Source of the DNA: Monodelphis domestica
Lineage: Eukaryota; Chordata; Mammalia; Didelphimorphia; Didelphidae
Assembly: GCF_027887165.1 (NCBI RefSeq)
Contig: NC_077230.1
Span: 342,098,459-342,162,458, forward strand
Length of the DNA: 64,000 nucleotides
Reading direction: 5' to 3'
Shown: positions 60,701 through 64,000 of the stretch, in pieces
How positions within the stretch are numbered: position 1 is the first letter of the stretch
How the letters are laid out: every line of letters starts with the position of its first letter
Translations under genes and position numbers: made by a program
The notes under the pieces: generated by a model
Databases searched by the model: none
What the model was told of the DNA's origin: nothing
What the model saw: only the letters and a program-made list of their open reading frames with translations

Positions 60701-61344
60701 AGGCTTCGTCTGTCTATCTCTTGATATCTCTCTCCATTTCTGTCCCTCTTTCATCTCTTGTTTCTGCATTCTTCTAGCCTCTGTCATTCAAGAATTCCAT
60801 TTTCCCCAGCCCAGGCCCTACTTCCTCCTCCGCTTGGCCCATATGCTGAAACCTGCATCCATTGATCACACACTGGCACAGAGCTGCTCTCTGAGAACAG
60901 TTCCCATGCCGTTAAGCCAGTGAGACTCTCCATCTGGAAGCAAGCTAAAGCCTGTGAAACAAGTACCCATGTGTCACAATCTAGTAGGCTGCTGTAGAGC
61001 CACCTCAGCAATATTCAATGGGTTTTAGAAATTACTGTGAAAAATGGCATCCATAGGTGGTGTTTTTATAATTATTACAACACAGAAGTGGTAAATCAAA
61101 AGTTCAAGCCATCGTGGGGTTTTGACTTCTTTAAGCAAATATTTGAATGGCTGGCCCTTTAAGATCCTCGATGGATTGCTGAGCCTGCAGGTCAAGCTCT
61201 TACTTACTCCAGCGTTTAGTAATGTTGTGACAACGTTTTTGCCCGGGAGGCCTTGAATGGTCGTTCCTTTTCCTGTGGTCTTTTGCACAACAATCACATT
61301 GGGCTTGGAAGTCATTGGTATGGTGGTGATTTTGGTGGTCGTTC
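14792..61344 (-). CDS. EMSY: EMSY transcriptional repressor, C-terminal ~765 residues, ten exons (partial gene)
   Basis: This composite entry joins ten minus-strand exons, given separately below. The concatenated reading frame stays open from a split Gly codon at 61344 to a stop at 14792-14794. It matches the C-terminal half of vertebrate EMSY, including recognisable stretches such as [25 protein letters not shown] and [11 protein letters not shown] is a nuclear protein that binds the BRCA2 transactivation domain, HP1-beta and ZMYND11, and works in SIN3/KDM5A-type repressor complexes. Those functions come from family knowledge. The ENT domain that carries several of them is N-terminal and lies outside the window. 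The part seen here has no folded domain I recognise: it is rich in Gln, Ser, Thr and Pro and probably disordered. Junction phases are 1-0, 0-0, 0-1, 1-1, 1-1, 1-1, 1-0, 0-0, 0-0, 0-stop, with no frame break. Confidence 0.95.
14987..18155 (-). other. EMSY: EMSY last intron
   Basis: 3.2 kb between a GTAAGAG donor and a TTACAG acceptor. It contains SINE/MIR-type pieces at about 15180-15370, 15830-16010, 16320-16510 and 16836-17010, and a 25-unit (AC) run at 17067-17116. I see no conserved non-repeat block beyond the exon borders. Confidence 0.7.
17067..17116 (+). repeat. (AC)25 microsatellite
   Basis: Fifty bases of uninterrupted AC dinucleotide inside the last EMSY intron, likely length-polymorphic. 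Confidence 0.98.
18156..18656 (-). CDS. EMSY: EMSY penultimate coding exon (501 bp, symmetric 0-0)
   Basis: 167 codons from [25 protein letters not shown] to AEEXPAEIIIQ-type text (ending EIIIQ), between a TTTTCAG acceptor and a CAG/GTAAGAG donor. It contains [23 protein letters not shown], which may form a short amphipathic helix in an otherwise Ser/Thr/Pro-rich region. The reading frame runs about 30 codons past the donor without a stop. Those extra codons are intron, because the next residues known from EMSY come from the last exon. Confidence 0.95.
18657..19602 (-). other. EMSY: EMSY intron between the 576-bp and 501-bp exons
   Basis: 0.95 kb. Apart from A-rich runs, including a short (AAAAC)n near 19340-19361, nothing is recognised. 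No clear SINE or LINE is present, which makes it one of the few repeat-poor introns here. Confidence 0.6.
19603..20178 (-). CDS. EMSY: EMSY large Gln-rich exon (576 bp, symmetric 0-0)
   Basis: 192 codons from [26 protein letters not shown] to [10 protein letters not shown]. The acceptor is CTCCCTAG and the donor CAG/GTAACG. An acidic stretch ([12 protein letters not shown]) opens the exon and is followed by a Gln-rich region with [20 protein letters not shown], unmistakable for EMSY. Seven consecutive Gln codons, all CAG, sit at 19720-19740. As I recall human EMSY, it has only two Gln there. A short Pro run (QPQPPPPQ) follows. The composition suggests disorder and a role in protein-protein contacts. 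Confidence 0.95.
19720..19740 (-). repeat. EMSY: (CAG)7 coding repeat, polyglutamine in EMSY
   Basis: Seven uninterrupted CAG codons (CTG on the plus strand) after KTT and before LPKLQQ. A pure trinucleotide run in a coding exon tends to vary in length. The stretch is in frame and inside a Gln-rich part of the protein, so length changes would be tolerated in frame. Confidence 0.9.
20179..22757 (-). other. EMSY: EMSY intron with a CR1/L3-like LINE
   Basis: 2.6 kb. 20820-21290 is the clearest CR1/L3-like 3' end in the window (see its own entry). A worn SINE follows at about 21300-21540. 22340-22690 looks like a CR1-like fragment on the minus strand. Nothing else is recognised. Confidence 0.6.
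20820..21290 (+). mobile_element. CR1/L3-like LINE 3' end
   Basis: The text matches the familiar CR1-clade 3' region: 'gagggcataagagctgtcttcaagtatttt', 'ggccccagagggcagaacc', 'atgtaaggaaaacttt', 'aggttgcctcaagatgtagtggg', 'cactggagtcattcaagcagaggttgaac', then 'gaggtcccttccaactca' at the end. It is old, with many substitutions and no open frame. Confidence 0.65.
22758..22912 (-). CDS. EMSY: EMSY coding exon with a weak donor (155 bp)
   Basis: TT completes a Val codon, then 51 codons from [25 protein letters not shown] to GAITHIMQQ. The acceptor is TTTGCAG. The donor reads CAG/GTTGTAA, which departs from consensus at +3 to +5. It is still the only GT that keeps the frame and the IMQQ-ALSS junction known from EMSY. 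Phase is 1 in and 0 out. The segment is Gln-rich. Confidence 0.93.
22913..26172 (-). other. EMSY: EMSY intron with SINEs and a TA/CA repeat
   Basis: 3.3 kb. SINE/MIR-type pieces lie at 23270-23545, 24872-25030, 25110-25310 and 25390-25650. A compound (TA)n(CA)n(TA)n run lies at 24125-24183. 24240-24870 is AT-rich and unclassified. Confidence 0.65.
24125..24183. repeat. Compound TA/CA/TA microsatellite
   Basis: A (TA) run, then a (CA) run of about 10 units, then a (TA) run. The arrangement is nearly self-complementary in its TA arms and could extrude a hairpin. Confidence 0.95.
26173..26214 (-). CDS. EMSY: EMSY micro-exon (42 bp, symmetric 1-1)
   Basis: A 42-base exon encoding [14 protein letters not shown], counting the split codons at both ends. 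The acceptor is TTTTCAG and the donor CTAG/GTAAGT. It is too short to stand out as an open frame. It is required because the exons on either side end in phase 1 and begin in phase 1, and because [22 protein letters not shown] is continuous in human EMSY. Confidence 0.93.
   Translation of the reverse strand, partial: NALMREQRLHFPF
26215..27451 (-). other. EMSY: EMSY intron upstream of the micro-exon
   Basis: 1.2 kb. 26270-26830 resembles an old CR1-like LINE read on the minus strand ('ctccctccagtttgtacaaacc', 'gaacagaaagcagtattccaggtgtggt'). 27255-27350 is the head of another dispersed repeat ('atggcactgaggatataaatgcagattcaag'). Confidence 0.5.
27452..27607 (-). CDS. EMSY: EMSY coding exon (156 bp, symmetric 1-1)
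   Basis: TG completes a Val codon, then 51 codons from [17 protein letters not shown] to ELVTEYITT, then a final G. The acceptor is TGAACAG and the donor CTG/GTGAGT. It contains the [19 protein letters not shown] block found in EMSY orthologues, a basic stretch followed by a potential Ser-Pro phosphorylation site (the modification is inferred, not seen). Confidence 0.95.
27608..30528 (-). other. EMSY: EMSY intron with CR1-like and SINE fragments
   Basis: 2.9 kb. 27890-28060 and 29930-30110 are plus-strand CR1/L3-like 3' pieces. 28070-28260 and 28790-28990 are SINE/MIR-type pieces. The remainder is unclassified. Confidence 0.55.
30529..30693 (-). CDS. EMSY: EMSY coding exon (165 bp, symmetric 1-1)
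   Basis: The first two bases complete an Asp codon. 54 codons follow, from [20 protein letters not shown] to [10 protein letters not shown], then a final G. The acceptor is AAAACAG and the donor CAG/GTATGA. The segment is nearly identical to human EMSY ([28 protein letters not shown]), which makes it one of the best conserved parts of the visible protein. Confidence 0.96.
36065..36195. mobile_element. hAT-like non-autonomous element fragment
   Basis: 'aattataaaggaaactatgttgaaattcagctatcaaaatattt...aacaagtttatggagctcaggttaac' matches the right half of a dispersed element whose left half is seen at 62921-63110. The end wording (AGGTTAAC-type) fits an hAT terminal inverted repeat of the CAGGGGTCTTTAACCT kind. 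Confidence 0.5.
36831..36845 (+). repeat. L1 target-site duplication, 5' copy
   Basis: AAAAGGCAAAACTGG, identical to the copy at 43141-43155. Confidence 0.93.
36846..37537 (+). promoter_or_regulatory. L1 5' UTR / internal promoter with YY1-like site
   Basis: About 690 bases, richer in G+C and CpG than anything around it. AAGATGGCGG at 36865-36874, near the start, matches the YY1-type site placed just inside L1 promoters, where YY1 fixes the start point (family knowledge). The frame of ORF1 stays open through most of this region from about 37289 with no in-frame ATG before 37538. Confidence 0.75.
37538..38464 (+). CDS. L1 ORF1 protein (RNA-binding chaperone), intact
   Basis: 308 residues from [12 protein letters not shown]. 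The first third is basic and polar. Residues of about 60-135 are heptad-rich ([22 protein letters not shown] and onward) and should form the trimeric coiled coil. [15 protein letters not shown] marks the start of the RRM-like domain. [21 protein letters not shown] and [18 protein letters not shown] mark the C-terminal domain. ORF1p coats L1 RNA and is needed for retrotransposition. I chose the ATG at 37538 because it opens the conserved protein. The open frame extends 83 codons further upstream but has no ATG there. Confidence 0.9.
   Translation: MAANSTEAQKPQNTKKNKKKGVTLDTFYGAKIQNTEQIEEDIQENSPKSSKGNRNSPQTHEEFESEMTKKMEALWEEKWEIMQKKFTHLQNQFDQTVKENQALKQELIKQSQNTKKLEENIKYLTDKVIDLENRGRRENLRIIGLPEKPEINTKLDMVIQDIIKENCPEILEQGGNTATDRAHRTPSTLNPQKTTPRNVIAKFQSYQTKEKILQEARKRQFRYKGMPIRVTQDLASSTLNDRKAWNMIFRKARELGLQPRISYPAKLTIYFQGKVWAFNKIEDFQLFAKKRPELCGKFDTENQRARNT
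38465..38995 (+). other. L1 ORF1-ORF2 spacer with G-rich polypurine tract
   Basis: 531 bases without a gene, much longer than the short spacer of human L1. It holds a 14-G run at 38681-38694 and an almost purely purine stretch at about 38795-38900 with many runs of three to seven G. Such sequence can form G-quadruplexes or triplexes on the L1 RNA or DNA. Confidence 0.85.
38996..41650 (+). CDS. L1 ORF2 N-terminal part: endonuclease and reverse transcriptase
   Basis: 884 residues. Endonuclease motifs are [10 protein letters not shown] (residue ~10), CLQETHM (~40), VGDLNQPLS (~145) and FSDHKAI (~225). The RT domain has [49 protein letters not shown] and the catalytic FADDMMVYL at residue 699 (41090-41116). 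The frame ends early after [17 protein letters not shown]. The true L1 frame resumes one register over at about 41612, so a small deletion near 41610 has broken the gene. EN nicks the target DNA and RT copies the L1 RNA there. A truncated product of this type would lack the Cys-rich end. Confidence 0.9.
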   Translation: MPGSPQMTIITLNVNGMNSPIKRRRIAEWIRIQNPTICCLQETHMRWVDTHKVRIKGWSKTFWASTDRKKAGVVIMISDKANAKIDLIKRDREGNYILLKGTLDNKEISLINMYAPNNIAPKFLMEKLGELKEEIDNKTILVGDLNQPLSNLDKSNQKINKKEVKEVNEILEKLELIDIWRKINRDKKEYTFFSAPHGTFTKIDHTLGHRNIAHKCKKAEIMNAAFSDHKAIKIMISNGTWKTKSKTNWKLNNMILQNRLVKEEIIETINNFIKENDNGETSFQTFWDAAKAVIRGKFISLKAYINKQGRAEINQLEMQLKKLESDQIKNPQQKTKLEILKIKGEINKIESDRTIDLINKTRSWYFEKTNKIDKVLVNLIKKRKEEKQIHSIKDEKGDSTSNEEEIKAIIRNYFAQLYGNKYTNLGEMDEYIQKYKLPRLTEEEIEFLNNPISEIEIHQAIKELPKKKSPGPDGFTCEFYQTFREQLIPILYKLFDIISKEGVLPNSFYDTNMVLIPKPGRSKTEKENYRPISLMNIDAKILNRILAKRLQQVIRRIIHHDQVGFIPRMQGWFNIRKTIHIIDHINKQTSKNHMIISIDAEKAFDKIQHPFLLKTLESIGIEGSFLKIINSIYLKPTANIICNGDKLDAFPIRSGVKQGCPLSPLLFDIVLETLAVAIREDKGIEGIKIGKEETKLSLFADDMMVYLKNPRDSTKKLTEIINNFSKVAGYKINPHKSSAFLYISNTAQQQELEREIPFKITLDKIKYLGIYLPRQTQELYEHNYKTLATQLKLDLNKWKNINCSWIGRANIIKMTILPKLIYLFSVIPIELPKYFFTDLEKTITKFIWKNKRSRISREIMKKNTYDGGLAVPTKQQSSKQFGTG
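41612..42774 (+). pseudogene. L1 ORF2 C-terminal part, out of frame with the N-terminal part
   Basis: This frame is open from about 41612 ([18 protein letters not shown]) to the stop at 42772-42774. There is no start of its own, only a GTG at 41788. It contains the C-terminal Cys/His motif [19 protein letters not shown] (about 42331-42390) and ends [13 protein letters not shown], as in the truncated copy at 6755-7250. No further stop or frameshift is seen, so the break near 41610 is the only lesion I find in ORF2. Confidence 0.88.
42775..43140 (+). other. L1 3' UTR and A-rich tail
   Basis: About 300 bases of 3' UTR followed by a mixed A/TAAAA tail. A G-rich purine tract (TATGGGGGGTTGGGGGGGGG) at about 43029-43050 is shared with the truncated copy at 7498-7520 and recalls the polypurine tract of other mammalian L1 3' UTRs. 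AATAAA lies at 43102-43107, just before the tail. Confidence 0.8.
43141..43155 (+). repeat. L1 target-site duplication, 3' copy
   Basis: AAAAGGCAAAACTGG directly after the A-rich tail, identical to 36831-36845. The upstream flank plus this copy restores a continuous CR1/L3-like sequence. Confidence 0.93.
43640..44345. other. Unclassified C-rich segment
   Basis: About 700 bases with a clear C-over-G bias on the plus strand and a higher GC content than its surroundings. There is no long open frame. The text is not one of the SINE, L1, L2 or CR1 wordings seen elsewhere. It could be part of an LTR or another repeat, or unique sequence. Confidence 0.35.
46857..47340 (+). repeat. Dispersed repeat, second family
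   Basis: It runs 'attaaatgtctactatgatccaagcattgtac', 'acatgcatataactatgtacaaacaagatattc', 'ggaactttggctgagacctgaagaaagcc', 'ggtaggaaggagtcaggttatgaagggcttt'. The same order is seen at 32400-32710, and its head alone at 27255-27350 and 49265-49390. I do not know its class with certainty; an old LINE or non-autonomous DNA element are both possible. Confidence 0.5.
48007..48218. mobile_element. hAT-like non-autonomous element
   Basis: It begins 'cagtggtgtcaaactcaa' and ends 'gtttgatatttctgatc', which are near-complementary ends of the CAGGGGTGTCAAACTC / GTTTGACACCCCTG type. The interior 'ttaaatatttttccaattgcatttttatcagattcacagtatgctcaggagtgtt' is typical of this dispersed element. It is about 0.2 kb and carries no gene. 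Confidence 0.55.
50025..50223 (-). CDS. EMSY: EMSY coding exon (199 bp)
   Basis: 66 codons plus one base, from [15 protein letters not shown] through [21 protein letters not shown] to a Ser-rich end, [15 protein letters not shown]. The acceptor is TTTCCAG and the donor AAG/GTAAGAA. Phase is 0 in and 1 out. The Ser-rich tract is conserved in EMSY and is probably disordered and modifiable. A 19.3 kb intron follows that carries the full-length L1. Confidence 0.95.
51122..51226 (-). pseudogene. EMSY: Decayed copy of an EMSY coding exon
   Basis: The segment aligns to the EMSY exon 54093-54266 over its first two thirds (54161-54266). In the best part, 51122-51193 against 54161-54234, 60 of 74 columns are identical with one 2-base gap. 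Read on the minus strand it keeps AKP...RPI-KMI, then loses the frame at the 2-base gap. A CAG followed by GGGAAAA sits where the real exon has TAG followed by GGGGAAAA. It is in the same orientation as the gene and about 3 kb from the parent exon. SINE-like text borders it on the right (from about 51225) and perhaps on the left. It has no usable donor, so I call it dead. Confidence 0.8.
51305..51520. repeat. Degenerate ~35-bp tandem repeat
   Basis: Four to six worn units, each ending in a 'ctaagat' or 'ctaaggt' and containing 'cttctagctctaacattc'. The unit is the usual 3' end wording of CR1/SINE repeats ('ggtcccttccagctctaacattctatg'), so the array probably grew from a repeat tail. Confidence 0.55.
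52100..52290 (-). repeat. tRNA-derived SINE
   Basis: In the plus direction: 'ttatcttctgtcttagaatcaatact', 'aagtgacttacccagggtcatacaac', 'cagatttgaatcctggacttccc', 'ctctaaccaccaagccatccacct'. That is the complement of the usual head and box-B order, so the SINE points left. The same family recurs at 56015-56200 and 56876-57066 (minus) and at 47548-47730 and 53620-53805 (plus). Confidence 0.7.
52693..52746 (+). repeat. (CA)n microsatellite, one interruption
   Basis: A CA dinucleotide run with a single T at 52705, inside an EMSY intron. Confidence 0.97.
53620..53805 (+). repeat. tRNA-derived SINE
   Basis: It begins GGGCAGCTAGGTATTAGGATAG and continues 'gaggacctgggttcaaatgtggcc', then 'actgcctagcccttgccactcttctgcc', then a tail 'gagatagaaggcaagagtg' and an A-run. 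The order of head, box B and trailer is complete. Confidence 0.75.
54093..54266 (-). CDS. EMSY: EMSY coding exon (174 bp, symmetric 0-0)
   Basis: 58 codons from [14 protein letters not shown] to [10 protein letters not shown], bounded by a TTTAG acceptor and a CAG/GTATAT donor. Human EMSY reads TVPTGAKPAIL where this reads [11 protein letters not shown], which are ordinary orthologue differences. The exon is phase 0 at both ends, so skipping or duplicating it would keep the frame. A decayed second copy of its first two thirds is found about 3 kb downstream in the gene, in the following intron (51122-51226). Confidence 0.95.
54660..54714 (+). repeat. (AC)n microsatellite
   Basis: 55 bases of uninterrupted AC dinucleotide inside an EMSY intron. 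Confidence 0.98.
54735..55130 (-). mobile_element. CR1-like LINE fragment
   Basis: The plus strand shows 'catgttccccttaagttgtctcttctccagatcaaacatccccagttccttcaa', then 'ctctggatgtgctccaatttattaatgtcttt'. This is the complement of wording common in CR1-clade LINEs of amniotes. Related text occurs at 12200-12600, 26270-26830 and 59380-59880. It is old and non-coding. Confidence 0.5.
56015..56200 (-). repeat. tRNA-derived SINE
   Basis: 'tccttactatttgtcttagtatcagttctaag', 'agtgacttgcccaggatcacaaagctagg', 'gattcgaacccaggcccctctt', 'ctatccactatgctatctaggtgcccccc'. It keeps an exact GATTCGAACC-type box B complement, so it is one of the better preserved copies here. Confidence 0.75.
56876..57066 (-). 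repeat. tRNA-derived SINE
   Basis: 'cttaccatccatcttagaatcaata', 'gacttgcccagggtcacacagctagg', 'cagatttgaacccagatcctccc', 'caatccactgagccacccagctgcccc'. It is a full copy pointing left. Confidence 0.78.
57227..57570 (-). repeat. MIR-type SINE sequence
   Basis: 'cacctattatgtgtcaggcactatgctaagtgctttac' is followed by 'cctcacaacaaccctgggaggtaggtgctattattatcctcattttacaggtgagaaaactgaag' and 'aatgacttgcccaatgtctcacagctagg'. This is the core wording of MIR-like SINEs. Confidence 0.65.
61208..61344 (-). CDS. EMSY: EMSY coding exon, first in window (137 bp)
   Basis: The exon starts after a CTCTAAG acceptor with two bases that complete a Gly codon, then 45 codons from [10 protein letters not shown] to TTLLNAG, ending GGA before a GTAAGT donor. 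The donor is a perfect consensus. Phase is 1 in and 0 out. It contains the [19 protein letters not shown] stretch that is diagnostic of EMSY. The preceding exon is beyond the right edge of the window. Confidence 0.95.
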
Positions 61345-62920
61345 CTTAGAGAAGGGGGAAGAAAAGGAGGCCCAAGTTAAGAGTGATGATGTTGGATCAA
61401 TTCTACTTAGGTTGCACACAATTCATACCTTTAATCATGTGTCCCCTTTGGATGAAGGCAAAGACTTCAAATATGTTACAGATTCAACTATAGTCATCAA
61501 TTTTTACCCCCAAATTTGGCTCATGATAAACCTGATATGACTAAATTCAATTCAACAAACATTGATTAAGCATCTTTCATATACAAGGCACTGTGTTAAA
61601 TTTTGGTTTGAAAAGAACCATATGTTCTGCCTAACTCTCTCACTTTATAGAAAGGAAATGGTGGCCCAGAGAGCTTGCTGAAGTCATATAAACATGCACG
61701 CACGCGCGCATGCACACACACAGAGGAAGACCTGAGATTTCCTCCAAGTGCTCCTTCTATTATACCATACTTCCTATGGCCTATATTCTTCAATATTCTC
61801 AGAATCCATTTTTTTTTTTATGGAAACTATCATCACCAATTTAGATCCAACCCCTCCAAGCCTTAGCAGACAGTCTTAAGAAGCTGCTGTGAATGAAAAC
61901 ATTGATCAGCATTAACCTTCTTCAAATTTGCTGATGCTAATCTTAAGATAATAGTCATTCAGTCTATTTCTAGACAGATATTAGAATAACCTAGAATTGT
62001 TGTAATTTTTCAATGTATAATTATACTCTTTTCTTTAAAGAAATAATAATAGCTGACATTTACATAGTACTTTAAGACTCATAAAATATTTCCCACACAA
62101 CCTGAAGGGAAAAGAAAGTTGACAGTACAATATTACTATATATATTTTGCAGAGGAGGAAACTTAGGCACAGAGTTAGTGAAGTAAGCTGCCCAAGGTGG
62201 AATGACTACTGTCAGAAGATGAACTTGAGCTCAGCTCTTTTCATTTCAAGAATATTTCTATTATAATATGCTGCTTTTCCTATAATTTTGGACACACACA
62301 TTATGTTCAGGGCCAGCCTATCTTTGGAATAATTTAGCATTAAGGAAAAAATCTTTCCATCATGGCAAAATATAAACAATTAAATTGTCAAAGTAGTCAT
62401 GCAGATTGGAATCTGTGGACTAAAGCTTTTTCTACATAATCTAAAAATATGATTTGCAACAACGCATCCCTTTCATCCACATTTTTTCTTATCATGAAGT
62501 GATATATCACTAATTGGCAAAGTCCCATCAAATCTGGTTTTATAGTCATGAAACTTCATCTAGATATGGAAACTGTCACTGCTGTTGCTAATAAAAATGA
62601 ATATACAAATTACATAATGCTTTAGAATTAGAAAGCACCTTATACATATTACATATTCTCTTGTTTGATCCTAACAAAAGCCCTGTGAGGTAAGTAGTAC
62701 AAGGATTATTAACCTTTCCGGTCTCTAGTTATCTCATCTGTAAAATGAGATAATTGACTTAAACAGTTGTCACAGTTAATAAGAAATAGATCTTAAGACT
62801 CAAACTCAGGCTTTCTGACTCCTATTCCATGAAGCCTCTTACATAAATTAGTGATAATAGTACTTAAGGACTTAACAATACTGTATAATCCATGTAAAGA
62901 GATCATCTTCTAAACCAGGG

Positions 62921-63110
62921 GTCTTTAACCTTTATTATATTATGAACCCCTCTGGCAGTAAAGAAAGTAATGGATCCCTTCTCAGAATGTTTTTAAATAT
63001 ACAGAATTATAAAGGAAGCATATTATATTGAAATATATTAACCAATTTTTTTTGTTTCAGCAACTTCAAGTTGAGAACATTTATTCTAGATCAACAGAAT
63101 TCTCTATAAA
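62921..63110. mobile_element. hAT-like non-autonomous element fragment
   Basis: It begins CCAGGGGTCTTTAACC and continues 'gaacccctctggcagtaaag', 'tctcagaatgtttttaaatatacagaattataaaggaagcatattatattgaaatat'. The start resembles an hAT terminal inverted repeat. The middle is the same as in the fragment at 36065-36195, so both come from one family. Confidence 0.6.
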
Positions 63111-63787
63111 AAAATAGAGATCAATGGAAAGATCAGTAACCATTTATCAAAGATACACTAAAAGGGTTTCTGTGATGCCTCATTGAAAAATGGAAGTGAC
63201 TCCAGGTTTTAAAGAGCTATTCCAGATGGATTTTCAAAGCCCTTCAAATTCTGGCCCCAATTAACTTACCTCATCTTATTTCTCCAACTACTCTGTAACC
63301 TATAAACCCCACTATCATCAGAATAGTCTCTTCACTGTTCCATAAACACAGCATGCTTGTTCCTGCCCTTGTTTATATGCCTCCCTACATAAAATATCTT
63401 CTCTCTTAACCTTTGCCTAAACAAATTCTACCCATAATTGAAAGCTCAGCCTAAGTCCCATGACCTAAAATGTTATGAAATGTTCTCCACACTCTCTTTA
63501 GCTCATATGTGCCAACTCTATCACTCAATAGGAAGTCTAGAAAAGAAGTCAAACTACTATCAAACACATCCCTTGCTCTCAAAGTCCAAAGTATTGTGCT
63601 AGCACAAAGGCATTCAGTAACAACAGTGGATTGCTATTTTATTCTCATAAAGCTTACCTAAACAAATACTAGTACTTCAATTGTTTCAACATCCCCACAT
63701 TTGTTTACTAATTCAGTGGACTAATCATTGAATATTTATGTACAAAATATTAAACAATATCCCTCGAACAGCTTTTATCCCTTTGTG

Positions 63788-63960
63788 GTTTATCATTTCC
63801 TCCTCTAGCTCTTTTTACAGATGACAAAACTGAGGCAAACAGTGTTAAATGACTTGCCCAGGGTCAGACAGCTAGTAAGTATCTGAAACTACACTTGAAC
63901 TCAGGAAGTCAAGTCTTCCTAACTCCAGATCTAGCACTCTATCCACTGTACTACCTAAAA
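63788..63960 (-). repeat. tRNA-derived SINE
   Basis: 'cctctagctctttttacagatgacaaaactgaggcaaac', 'aatgacttgcccagggtcagacagctagtaag', 'cacttgaactcaggaagtcaagtcttcct', 'ctagcactctatccactgtactacct'. It is the same family as 11537-11786 and lacks only its far tail. Confidence 0.72.
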
Positions 63961-64000
63961 GTCCCATGATTTATAATATAGCAATATTAACTACTACTAT

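Larger units (their letters stand above)
54267..61207 (-). other. EMSY: EMSY 6.9-kb intron, repeat-filled
   Basis: Main contents: (CA)n at 54660-54714; CR1-like sequence read on the minus strand at 54735-55130, 59380-59880 and 60240-60500; L2-like 3' ends at 54466-54560, 55180-55500 and 55860-55980; SINEs at 56015-56200 and 56876-57066; MIR-type pieces at 56270-56490, 56560-56760 and 57227-57570. 57600-59370 is mostly unclassified. 60540-61010 is C-rich and unclassified. Confidence 0.6.
61345..64000 (-). other. EMSY: EMSY intron running off the right edge
   Basis: At least 2.7 kb. Contents: an alternating purine-pyrimidine patch (GCACGCACGCGCGCATGCACAC) at about 61696-61722; MIR-type SINE at 62040-62270; SINE at 62590-62840; hAT-like element at 62921-63110; L2-like sequence at 63230-63500; and a minus-strand SINE at 63788-63960 close to the window end. 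No further EMSY exon is found. Confidence 0.65.

Noticed and set aside
1..64000. tRNA, rRNA or other RNA genes and CRISPR arrays
   Set aside because: tRNA-like box B segments occur only inside SINEs, without a foldable tRNA around them. No regularly spaced repeat-spacer array is present, and none is expected in an animal nuclear genome.

Overview
This is a vertebrate nuclear window, almost certainly from a marsupial. It is AT-rich and crowded with interspersed repeats: tRNA-derived SINEs that carry the trailer typical of marsupial families, old L2 and CR1/L3-like LINEs, hAT-like inverted-repeat elements, and LINE-1 copies whose ORF2 C-terminus and purine-rich 3' UTR look like marsupial L1. 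I cannot name the species from the sequence alone.

One cellular protein-coding gene is visible: the 3' half of EMSY (C11orf30), on the minus strand. EMSY is the BRCA2-interacting transcriptional repressor. Ten coding exons lie between 61344 and 14792. All have AG/GT borders and matching phases, and together they give about 765 C-terminal residues (766 codons with the stop). The rest of the gene, including the N-terminal ENT domain, lies beyond 64000. In reading order the exons are 61208-61344, 54093-54266, 50025-50223, 30529-30693, 27452-27607, 26173-26214, 22758-22912, 19603-20178, 18156-18656 and 14792-14986. The 3' UTR follows and probably ends near 13320-13520.

Layout: 1-4590 is an old, almost full-length antisense L1 with a tiny L1 tail nested in it. 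4590-13320 is intergenic sequence with a three-level nest: a SINE split by a 2.7 kb element with inverted arms, itself split by a 5'-truncated L1 carrying what looks like a 3' transduction. 13320-61344 is EMSY. Its 19 kb intron (30694-50024) holds a full-length plus-strand L1 (36846-43140) with an identical 15-bp target-site duplication, an open ORF1, and an ORF2 broken once near 41610. That L1 landed in an old CR1/L3-like LINE. 61345-64000 is the next EMSY intron.

The most unusual observations are: (1) a decayed second copy of an EMSY coding exon inside the neighbouring EMSY intron (51122-51226); (2) the inverted-arm element at 6494-9205 with a CATG target duplication; (3) the composite L1 at 6755-7787; (4) the long G-rich spacer between ORF1 and ORF2 of the full-length L1; and (5) a CAG-encoded glutamine run in EMSY. 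I see no RNA gene, CRISPR array or bacterial-type system.
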